Origin: Hyphomicrobiales bacterium
GTDB lineage: Bacteria > Pseudomonadota > Alphaproteobacteria > Rhodospirillales > JACKKN01
Assembly: GCA_024236415.1 (NCBI GenBank)
Contig: JACKKN010000005.1
Coordinates: 1-64,000 of the forward strand
Direction: 5' to 3'
Length of the DNA: 64,000 nt
The translations under genes were made by a program, and so were the position numbers. Of this stretch, positions 1 through 7,262 are shown piece by piece; within the stretch, counting starts at the first letter, position 1; the number at the start of each line of letters is the position of its first letter. Below the pieces are notes generated by a model that had not been told where the DNA came from, did no database searches, and saw only the letters and a program-made list of their open reading frames with translations.

Positions 1-1
1 C

Positions 2-115
2 GACGCCGGCACCAAGCCGCCCATGCTGGACACCTGCCACGCCCTGGCCTCGGACAGCCCCGTCGTGGCCCGCCAGTGGCCGGCCTTCTACACCGGCGGC
101 GGCGGCAAAGCCTGA
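2..115 (+). CDS. C-terminal fragment of an unidentified protein, cut by the window start
   Basis: An open frame enters from the left edge and ends at TGA 113-115, giving the last 37 residues of a protein (…PPMLDTCHAL…, ending in a glycine-rich tail GGGGKA). Codon use matches the other genes here. I recognise no family from this tail. It converges on the ribbon-helix-helix gene, with 13 bp between the two stop codons. Confidence 0.55.
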   Translation, partial: DAGTKPPMLDTCHALASDSPVVARQWPAFYTGGGGKA

Positions 116-128
116 GGGCGGGCGGCGC

Positions 129-455
129 TCAGGCGCCGCGGAAGGTGCGGATCGTGTGTTCCAGGTGGCCGCTGGCGGCGGCCTGCTGTCCGGCCCCGAC
201 CAGGGCGGCGTGGCCGGCCCCGTCCGGTCCGTTCCGGGTCGACAGCTCGTGGAAATAGGTGACGACGAAGGCGCGCAGGGCCGAGGACCGGTTCTGCCCT
301 TTATGGGTCCGTTCCACCAGGTCGCACAGGCCGTCCCGCGTCAACCCCTCCAGGGCGCACAGATCGTCGATGGCTTCCCACATGCCCTGCTCCAACCGAA
401 GGCTGGTACGATGGCCGTTTATGATGACGTTTTTACTTAGCAGACGGCTCTTCAT
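129..455 (-). CDS. Ribbon-helix-helix domain protein
   Basis: A 108-residue protein. The first 70 residues match the RHH family common in Rhodospirillales: a short beta strand (VIINGHRTSLRLE) followed by two helices (MWEAIDDLCALEG, LCDLVERTH). Such proteins usually bind DNA as dimers and may regulate transcription. The C-terminal 35 residues are alanine/glycine rich and look disordered. The gene stands alone between the truncated gene at the window edge and bolA, with 160 bp upstream. Its target is unknown. The family assignment is fairly secure; the regulatory role is inferred. Confidence 0.75.
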   Translation of the reverse strand: MKSRLLSKNVIINGHRTSLRLEQGMWEAIDDLCALEGLTRDGLCDLVERTHKGQNRSSALRAFVVTYFHELSTRNGPDGAGHAALVGAGQQAAASGHLEHTIRTFRGA

Positions 456-615
456 TCCCCCACTTCCGGTCGCACCGGTCCCTCTCCTGCACCCTTTGGG
501 CGAACCCTGACGCGATTTATAGCATACGCTTCCGCGCTGTTAGTAGCATGAATAAGACCAATTTGCCATGACGAGTTGAATGGCCGGAACGGGCGGAAAA
601 CCGGGGGGAATGGCG

Positions 616-888
616 CTACCCGTCCTCGGCCGGGGTCAGGGTCGTCAGGGCCAGGGCGTGGACCCGGGTCGCCATTTCGTCGGCCAGCACGGCATAGACC
701 CGGCGCTGGCGGTCGACCCGCGACAGGCCGTCGAAGGCCTGGGACACGACCTCGACCCGGAAATGGGTCTCGCCCTCGGGCCGGGCGCCGGCGTGGCCGG
801 CGTGGCGGTGGGATTCGTCGATCACGTTCAGGCGGGTCGGCGCCAGGGACTGGCGCAGCTTGTTCTCGATCGTCTCGGCGACGGTCAT
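616..888 (-). CDS. bolA: BolA family protein
   Basis: A 90-residue BolA-fold protein starting at MTVAETIENK. This ATG has a GGGGA ribosome-binding site 7 nt upstream; the longer in-frame extension to 966 has none and would add an unrelated tail. The core HFRVEVVSQAFDGLSRVDRQR and VHALALTTLTP are typical of the family. BolA proteins bind monothiol glutaredoxins and 2Fe-2S clusters and affect iron metabolism and cell shape. It is divergent from the J-domain gene, which precedes cobS/cobT. That neighbourhood is widely conserved in alphaproteobacteria and supports the call. Confidence 0.85.
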   Translation of the reverse strand: MTVAETIENKLRQSLAPTRLNVIDESHRHAGHAGARPEGETHFRVEVVSQAFDGLSRVDRQRRVYAVLADEMATRVHALALTTLTPAEDG

Positions 889-1028
889 GGGTCGATCCCC
901 TTTTTCCCATTGGTCGGGCCCTGGTGCCCACGGTCCCATAGTTGGGTCTCGTGGCCGCCCGTTCAAGGCGCAAAGGCGCGGTGACGGCGCGTCTTGCCAC
1001 TGTCGGCGCGAACCCCCATAGTTAGGGA

Positions 1029-1625
1029 ATGCCCGCTCACCGACACCAGCGCCAGGCCTTCGACCGACCCCTGGGTCCCGCCAAGGACCCCCAGGTGCGG
1101 GTCTGCGACTGGCCTGGATGCGACGAGCCGGGCGAGCACCGCGCGCCCAAGTCGCGCCAGGACCTGAAGGATTTCCACTGGTTCTGCATGACCCACGTGC
1201 GGGTCTACAACAAGTCGTGGAACTACTACGAGGGCATGACCGACGCCGAGGTGGAGGCCGACGTACGCCGCGACACGGTGTGGCAGCGCCCGACCTGGCG
1301 CTGGGGCGGCAACGGCATCGGCGGGCAACCGCACAACGGCCACGGGGGATCGCGGGTGCGCGACGACTTCGGCCTGTTCGGCGACGGATGGGAGAGCACG
1401 GGCGGCGGCGGGGCCCCGGATTCCCAGGGTTCGACCCCCACCTACGAGGCCATGTGCGTGCTGGACCTGAAGCCGCCGGTGGACGCCGAGCGGGTCAAGG
1501 CCCGCTACAAGGAGCTGGTCAAGCTGCACCACCCCGACGCCAACGGCGGCGACAAGGACGCCGAGGAGCGGTTCAAGCGGATCAGCGAGGCCTACCGGAC
1601 GGTCATGGAGTCGCTATCCTCTTGA
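1029..1625 (+). CDS. J-domain (DnaJ-like) protein
   Basis: A 198-residue cytosolic protein with a C-terminal J domain (about residues 140-198), including the essential HPD motif at 168-170 within LHHPDANGG, which stimulates DnaK ATPase. The N-terminal half holds a conserved Cys/His pattern (VCDWPGCDEPGEHRAPKS and WFCMTHVRVYN) that may bind zinc. There is no G/F-rich or substrate-binding domain as in true DnaJ, so it is a DnaJ-like co-chaperone of the type found next to cobS and bolA. The ATG is directly preceded by AGGGA, an unusually close ribosome-binding site. Confidence 0.85.
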   Translation: MPAHRHQRQAFDRPLGPAKDPQVRVCDWPGCDEPGEHRAPKSRQDLKDFHWFCMTHVRVYNKSWNYYEGMTDAEVEADVRRDTVWQRPTWRWGGNGIGGQPHNGHGGSRVRDDFGLFGDGWESTGGGGAPDSQGSTPTYEAMCVLDLKPPVDAERVKARYKELVKLHHPDANGGDKDAEERFKRISEAYRTVMESLSS

Positions 1626-1700
1626 CCCATCGCCCCATCAGGCGTTTAACCCCAATGGCACACCGAGCGTACCCTTCGAAAAGAACTGGACCGACATCCC

Positions 1701-2699
1701 ATGAACTCGATCAACACGGGCGAATCCACCTTTCCCCTCGACGCGCCTGACATCACCCTGTCCGTGCGCCAGACCTTCGGGCTGGACGTGGACATGGACG
1801 TCCCGGCCTTCAGCGAGGCGGACCGGCACGTGCCCGACGTGGACGAGGCCTACCAGTTCGACCACGACACCACCCTGGCCATCCTGGCCGGGTTCGCCCA
1901 CAACCGGCGGGTCATGATCCAGGGGTACCACGGCACCGGCAAGTCGACCCACATCGAGCAGGTGGCGGCGCGCCTGAACTGGCCCTGCATCCGCATCAAC
2001 CTGGACAGCCACATCAGCCGCATCGACCTGGTCGGCAAGGACGCCATCGTGCTGCGCGACGGCATGCAGGTGACCGAGTTCCGCGAGGGCATCCTGCCCT
2101 GGGCCCTGCAGCACCCGACCGCCCTGGTGTTCGACGAATACGACGCCGGCCGGCCGGACGTCATGTTCGTGATCCAGCGGGTGCTGGAGGTGGAGGGCAA
2201 GCTGACCCTGCTGGACCAGAACCGGGTCATGCGGCCGCACCCCTATTTCCGCCTGTTCTCGACCACCAACACCATCGGCCTGGGCGACACCACGGGCCTC
2301 TATCACGGCACCCAGCAGATCAACCAGGGCCAGATGGACCGCTGGAACATCGTCGCCACGCTGAACTACCTGCCGCACGACGACGAGGTGAACATCGTCC
2401 TGGCCAAGGTGCCGAACTACAACAACCCCGACGGCCAGCACAAGATCGCGGCCATGGTCGAGCTGGCGGACCTGACCCGCAACGGCTTCATCAACGGCGA
2501 CATCTCGACCGTCATGTCGCCGCGCACGGTCATCACCTGGGCCGAGAACGCCGAGATCTTCGGCAACCTGGGTGTGGCCTTCCGGCTGACCTTCCTGAAC
2601 AAGTGCGACGAGATCGAGCGCCCGGTGGTGGCCGAGTACTATCAGCGCTGCTTCGGCGAGGAGCTGCCGGAATCGGTCGCCCGTGCCACCGTCCTGTAG
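1701..2699 (+). CDS. cobS: Aerobic cobaltochelatase subunit CobS (AAA+ ATPase)
   Basis: A 332-residue AAA+ ATPase with Walker A GYHGTGKST at 75-83 and Walker B ALVFDE at 141-146. Length and sequence match CobS throughout. With CobT it forms the ATPase chaperone that drives CobN to insert cobalt into hydrogenobyrinic acid a,c-diamide in aerobic vitamin B12 synthesis. It directly precedes cobT. CobN is not in the window, so a complete pathway must be looked for elsewhere. CobST pairs are also found apart from other cob genes in alphaproteobacteria. Confidence 0.93.
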   Translation: MNSINTGESTFPLDAPDITLSVRQTFGLDVDMDVPAFSEADRHVPDVDEAYQFDHDTTLAILAGFAHNRRVMIQGYHGTGKSTHIEQVAARLNWPCIRINLDSHISRIDLVGKDAIVLRDGMQVTEFREGILPWALQHPTALVFDEYDAGRPDVMFVIQRVLEVEGKLTLLDQNRVMRPHPYFRLFSTTNTIGLGDTTGLYHGTQQINQGQMDRWNIVATLNYLPHDDEVNIVLAKVPNYNNPDGQHKIAAMVELADLTRNGFINGDISTVMSPRTVITWAENAEIFGNLGVAFRLTFLNKCDEIERPVVAEYYQRCFGEELPESVARATVL

Positions 2700-2721
2700 G
2701 CGGCCGCAGGCGGAGGCGGCC

Positions 2722-4590
2722 GTGTCCCAGGGCGAGGACCCCCAGGAGCTGTTGAAGCGGGTGACCAGCGCCGCCGTGCGCGCCGTAGCCAACGCCGGCG
2801 AGGAGCTGACCGTCAACTTCGCGCCGCAGCAGGAGGCCCTGGTGGGCAACAGCGGCCGCACCATCCGCCTGCCCCTGCCCAGCCGCCAGGTGACGCGCGA
2901 GGAGCTGAACCGCCTGCGCGGCGGCGCCGACGCCGCCGCCGTGCGCCTGCGCTTCCACGACGAGAAGGCGCACCGCCAGCGCATGCCCGCGAGCCAGGAG
3001 GCCGCCGCGGTGTTCGAGCGCGCCGAACAGGTGCGGGTCGAGTGCCTGGGCGCCCAGCGCATGCTGGGCGTGGCCCACAACCTGGACCTGCTGACCCAGA
3101 ACCGGTGCCGGGTCAAGGGCCTGGACGAGGCCGACGTCAGCGACCCGGCGCTGCTGCCCGAGGCCGTGGGCCTGCTGATCCGCGAACGCCTGCTGGGCAC
3201 CCCGCCGCCGGCCGAGGCCCTGGCTCTGGTCAACCAGTGGCGGGCCAGCGTCCATGACAAGGCCGGGGCGCAGATGCGGCGCCTGGAATCGGTCATGCAC
3301 GACCAGTCGGCCTTCGCCGACCTGCTGTCCGAGCTGCTGACCAACATGGACCTGCTGGACGAATCCGAGGGCGCGCTGGACTACGACGACACGCCCCAGG
3401 ACGAGGACGGCGAGCGCGACGAGTCGCCCGAGGAGACCCAGGAGGCCCAGGGCGGCGAGATGCAGAGCGACGGCTCCATGTCCGGCGACACCGGCGACGG
3501 CGAGATGGACGGCGACATGGAAGGCGCCATGGCCGGCATGGAGGAAGAGGCCATGTCCAGCCCCGGCGGCGAGGAGCCGGCCGGCCCGACCCGCTGGAAC
3601 AACCGCTTCGACGACGACCGCAGCGGCGACCCCAACGCCTATCGCCCCTACACCACCAAGTTCGACGAGGTGGTGGAGGCCGAGTTCCTGTGCGAGCCCG
3701 AGGAGCTGAACCGCCTGCGGGCGCAGCTTGACCAGCAGCTCTCCCACCTGCAGGGGGTGGTGTCGCGCCTGGCCAACCGCCTGCAGCGGCGCCTGATGGC
3801 GAAGCAGACACGGTCCTGGGAATTCGACCTGGAGGAAGGGCTGCTGGATGCCGGGCGCCTGTCGCGGGTGGTGGTGGACCCGGTCCATCCGCTGTCCTTC
3901 AAGCGCGAGAGCGACACCGATTTCCGCGACACCGTGGTCAGCCTGCTGATCGACAACTCGGGCTCCATGCGCGGGCGGCCCATCTCGGTCGCCGCCATGA
4001 GCGCCGACATCCTGGCCCGCACCCTGGAACGTTGCGGCGTCAAGGTCGAGATCCTGGGCTTCACCACCCGCGCCTGGAAGGGCGGTTCGTCGCGCGAGCA
4101 ATGGGTGGCCGACGGCAAGCGCAAGAACCCGGGCCGCCTGAACGACCTGCGCCACATCGTCTACAAGGGCGCCGATTCCCCCTGGCGCCGGGCCCGGCGC
4201 AACCTGGGCCTGATGCTGCGCGAGGGGCTGCTGAAGGAGAACATCGACGGCGAGGCCCTGATGTGGGCCCACAACCGCCTGCTGGCCCGGACCGAGCAGC
4301 GGCGCATCCTGATGGTCATCTCCGACGGCGCGCCGGTCGACGACGCCACCCTGTCGGCCAACCCGGGCAACTACCTGGAACGGCACCTGCGCGACGTCAT
4401 CGCCTGGATCGAGAGCCGCTCGACCGTCGAGTTGACGGCCATCGGCATCGGCCACGACGTCACCCGCTACTACCAGCGGGCGGTCACCATCGTCGACGCC
4501 GAGGAACTGGGCGGCACCATGATGGCCAAGCTGGCCGAGCTGTTCGACGAGGACCCCCTGCCCCAGGGCCGATCCCGCGGGCGGTGGTAG
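2722..4590 (+). CDS. cobT: Aerobic cobaltochelatase subunit CobT
   Basis: A 622-residue protein. I chose GTG 2722 because GGAGG lies 5-6 nt upstream and the resulting N-terminus (SQGEDPQELLKRVTSAAVRA) fits CobT. An earlier GTG at 2683 would overlap cobS and lacks a ribosome-binding site. The centre (about residues 210-290) is a very acidic, Met/Gly/Asp-rich linker. The C-terminal third is a von Willebrand A domain with a complete MIDAS motif DNSGSMRG starting near residue 411. It partners CobS in cobalt insertion and is surely cotranscribed with it (22 bp gap). Confidence 0.92.
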   Translation: MSQGEDPQELLKRVTSAAVRAVANAGEELTVNFAPQQEALVGNSGRTIRLPLPSRQVTREELNRLRGGADAAAVRLRFHDEKAHRQRMPASQEAAAVFERAEQVRVECLGAQRMLGVAHNLDLLTQNRCRVKGLDEADVSDPALLPEAVGLLIRERLLGTPPPAEALALVNQWRASVHDKAGAQMRRLESVMHDQSAFADLLSELLTNMDLLDESEGALDYDDTPQDEDGERDESPEETQEAQGGEMQSDGSMSGDTGDGEMDGDMEGAMAGMEEEAMSSPGGEEPAGPTRWNNRFDDDRSGDPNAYRPYTTKFDEVVEAEFLCEPEELNRLRAQLDQQLSHLQGVVSRLANRLQRRLMAKQTRSWEFDLEEGLLDAGRLSRVVVDPVHPLSFKRESDTDFRDTVVSLLIDNSGSMRGRPISVAAMSADILARTLERCGVKVEILGFTTRAWKGGSSREQWVADGKRKNPGRLNDLRHIVYKGADSPWRRARRNLGLMLREGLLKENIDGEALMWAHNRLLARTEQRRILMVISDGAPVDDATLSANPGNYLERHLRDVIAWIESRSTVELTAIGIGHDVTRYYQRAVTIVDAEELGGTMMAKLAELFDEDPLPQGRSRGRW

Positions 4591-4707
4591 GAAACGCCAA
4601 CTGGGGTCTTTCCAGGCCGGCGCCATCACACCTAGAATGACCGCCCTATGACCGCAACCTGACAACGGCCGAGCGCGGCAGGTCGCGCCCGGCCCGGGGA
4701 GGACAGT

Positions 4708-6603
4708 GTGACCCAGCGCGAGAAGTACGCGACCCTCGACGACAAGGCGCGCATCGAAGAGACGCCCATCGAGGCCCACACGCTGCCGAACACGGTCTTC
4801 GACATGCTGACCGCCACCGCCCGGGCCTTCCCCGACCGCCCGGCGCTCAGCTTCCAGATCAAGAGCGGCCCCAAGGACCCGGCCGAGACCGTCACCTGGC
4901 GCGCCCTGATGGCCGAAGTGACCAAGGCCGCCAACCTGTTCCGCCGCCTGGGCGTGGGCCCCACCGACGTGGTCGCCTACCTGCTGCCGAACTGCAACGA
5001 GACCGTCTACGCCCTGCTGGGCGGCATGACGGCGGGCATCGTCAACCCCATCTCGCCGCTGCTGGAACCGGGCCAGATCGCCGCCATCCTGCGCGAGACC
5101 CGGGCCAAGGTGCTGGTCACCCTGGCGCCGTTCCCCAAGACCGACGTGTCCGAGCGCGCCGCCCGGGCCGCCGCCCTGGCCCCCGAGCTGACCTTCATCC
5201 TGGAGGTCAACCTGAACCGGTACATGACCGCGCCGCTGAAGTGGATCGTGCCCATGGTGCGGCCCAAGCGGGTCGGCGGCCATGACGTGGTGGTCATGGA
5301 CTTCAACCAGCAGCGCGCCGGCGAGCATTCCCATTCCCTGAACTTCGAGCCGCCGTCGGACCCCGAGGCCGTGGGCGCCCTGTTCCACACCGGCGGCACC
5401 ACGGGCATGCCCAAGATCGCCCGGCACACCCACCGCGGCATCGTCTACAACGGCTGGGTGTCCAAGTTCATCCTGTTCGACGAGGGCGACGTGCTGATCT
5501 GCCCGCTGCCCCTGTTCCACGTCTTCGCCGCCTATCCGGTGCTGATGTCGTGCATCGCCTCGGGCGGGCACATGGTGCTGCCGACCCCGGCCGGGTACCG
5601 GGGCGAGGGGGTGTTCGACAACTTCTGGAAGCTGATCGAGCGCTGGAAGGTGTCGTTCATGATCACCGTGCCCACGGCCATCTCGGCCCTGATGCAGCGG
5701 CCCGTGGACGCCGACGTGTCGACCCTGCGCCGCGCCATCTGCGGCTCGGCGCCGCTGCCGACCGAGCTGTTCAAGTCCTTCGAAGAGGCCACCGGGGTGC
5801 GCATCCTGGAGGGCTACGGCATGACCGAGGCCACCTGCCTGATCTCGCTGAACCCGCCCGACGGCGAGCGCAAGATCGGGTCCGTGGGCCTGCCGTTCCC
5901 CTATTCCCACGTGCGCATCCTGGACTGTGCCGAGGACGGCACCGTGATCCGCGAATGCGGCACCGAGGAGGTGGGCGAGATCTGCGTCGCCAACCCCGGC
6001 GTGTTCCCCGGCTATACCCAGACCGACCGCAACGGCGGCCTGTTTGCCGAGGGCAAGTGGCTGCGCACCGGCGACCTGGGCCGCCTGGACGGCGACCGGT
6101 ACCTGTGGATCACCGGCCGGGCCAAGGACCTGATCATCCGCGGCGGCCTGAACATCGACCCCATCGTCATCGAGGAGGCCCTGGCCGCCCACCCGGCGGT
6201 GGCCTTCGTGGGCGCCATCGGCCAGCCCGACGACCACGCCGGCGAGCTGCCCTGCGCCTATGTCGAACTGCGCGAGGACGTGGCGGTGACCGAGGAGGAG
6301 CTGCTGCGCTTCGCCGACCAGAACATCACTAAGAAGTCGGCCTGCCCCAAGTACGTGGAGATCCTGCCCGAGCTGCCGAAGACCGCCGTCGGCAAGATCT
6401 TCAAGCCCGACCTGCGCAAGCGGGCCATCGCCCGGGTGTATGCCGAGGCCCTGGCCCAGGCCGGCATCGAGGCCACGGTCGAGGTGGTGGAGGACGAGCG
6501 CCTGGGCCTGGTGGCCGAGATCGCCGGCGAGACCGACGCCGAGCGCCTGAACACCGCCCTGGGCCACTTCCACCGTCCCTGGCGCTTCACCGGCGCCGCC
6601 TGA
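4708..6603 (+). CDS. Acyl-CoA synthetase (adenylate-forming enzyme)
   Basis: A 631-residue ANL-superfamily enzyme starting at GTG with a strong GGGGAGGA ribosome-binding site. The phosphate-binding loop HTGGTTGMPK begins near residue 227, the adenine-binding motif GYGMTEATC near 372, and the C-terminal catalytic lysine lies in PKTAVGKIFKPDL. It would activate a carboxylic acid to an acyl-adenylate and then to acyl-CoA; the acid cannot be named from sequence. Transcription continues into the LysE gene 13 bp downstream. No membrane segment or signal peptide is seen. Confidence 0.88.
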   Translation: MTQREKYATLDDKARIEETPIEAHTLPNTVFDMLTATARAFPDRPALSFQIKSGPKDPAETVTWRALMAEVTKAANLFRRLGVGPTDVVAYLLPNCNETVYALLGGMTAGIVNPISPLLEPGQIAAILRETRAKVLVTLAPFPKTDVSERAARAAALAPELTFILEVNLNRYMTAPLKWIVPMVRPKRVGGHDVVVMDFNQQRAGEHSHSLNFEPPSDPEAVGALFHTGGTTGMPKIARHTHRGIVYNGWVSKFILFDEGDVLICPLPLFHVFAAYPVLMSCIASGGHMVLPTPAGYRGEGVFDNFWKLIERWKVSFMITVPTAISALMQRPVDADVSTLRRAICGSAPLPTELFKSFEEATGVRILEGYGMTEATCLISLNPPDGERKIGSVGLPFPYSHVRILDCAEDGTVIRECGTEEVGEICVANPGVFPGYTQTDRNGGLFAEGKWLRTGDLGRLDGDRYLWITGRAKDLIIRGGLNIDPIVIEEALAAHPAVAFVGAIGQPDDHAGELPCAYVELREDVAVTEEELLRFADQNITKKSACPKYVEILPELPKTAVGKIFKPDLRKRAIARVYAEALAQAGIEATVEVVEDERLGLVAEIAGETDAERLNTALGHFHRPWRFTGAA

Positions 6604-6616
6604 CCGCCGCCGGCGG

Positions 6617-7246
6617 ATGTCGGCCGACCTGCTGCTGGCCTTCTTCTTGACCTCGGCGGCCCTGGCGGCCATGCCGGGGCCCGACATCCTGTACGTGTTC
6701 GCCCGCGGCCTGGCCCAGGGCCGCCTGGCCGGCCTGGTGGCCGCCCTGGGGCTGGTCACCGGCCTGATCGCCCACACCACCGTCACCGCCCTGGGGGTCG
6801 GCGTGCTGATCGCCGGATTTCCGTCGCTGCTGCTGGCGGTCAAGGTCCTGGGCGGGCTGTACCTGATCTACCTCGGGGTCAAGGTGTTGCGCGCCGACCC
6901 CGACTCCGGGTCCGCGGGCGCGGCGCCGCGCAAGGCCCTGGCGGCCATCTACCGCCAGACCATCGTCATGAACCTGCTGAACCCCAAGGTGACCCTGTTC
7001 TTCCTGGCCTACCTGCCGCAGTTCGTGCGGCCCCAGGGGCCGCCGCCGGCGGCCCAGCTCGCCATCCTGGGCGGTGTGTTCATGGCCGCCGCCTTCCTGG
7101 TCATGGGCGGCACCGGGGTCGCCGCCGGGTTCATCCGGCGCCTGCTGCCGGCGGGGCCGCGGGCGGCCCGCCGCGGCCAGGTCCTGAGCGGCCTGTTCTT
7201 CGTCGTCCTGGGGCTGTACCTGATCGGCGAGGGATGGCTGGCCTGA
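6617..7246 (+). CDS. LysE/RhtB family amino-acid exporter
   Basis: A 209-residue integral membrane protein of normal LysE length, with five to six hydrophobic segments and the family hallmark AAMPGPDILYVFARGLAQGR near residues 14-33. Members export amino acids such as lysine, threonine or homoserine lactones; the substrate here is not predictable. It follows the acyl-CoA synthetase by 13 bp and converges on the SulP gene. Confidence 0.88.
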   Translation: MSADLLLAFFLTSAALAAMPGPDILYVFARGLAQGRLAGLVAALGLVTGLIAHTTVTALGVGVLIAGFPSLLLAVKVLGGLYLIYLGVKVLRADPDSGSAGAAPRKALAAIYRQTIVMNLLNPKVTLFFLAYLPQFVRPQGPPPAAQLAILGGVFMAAAFLVMGGTGVAAGFIRRLLPAGPRAARRGQVLSGLFFVVLGLYLIGEGWLA

Positions 7247-7262
7247 CCGCGCCGGCGGCCGG

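Noticed and set aside
456..615. Possible small gene between the RHH gene and bolA
   Set aside because: The 160-bp gap has no frame with a ribosome-binding site and plausible codon use; it probably holds only the RHH promoter.
935..1026. Short direct repeat CCCATAGTT-R-GG at 935-946 and 1015-1026 in the bolA/J-domain divergent region
   Set aside because: Only 12 bp with one mismatch; the second copy overlaps the J-domain gene's ribosome-binding site. Chance similarity is likely.
2533..6843. A 1436-codon open frame on the minus strand, antisense to cobT and the acyl-CoA synthetase
   Set aside because: Same reason: antisense to clear genes, with a biased His/Gln/Gly/Val-rich translation and no known domain.
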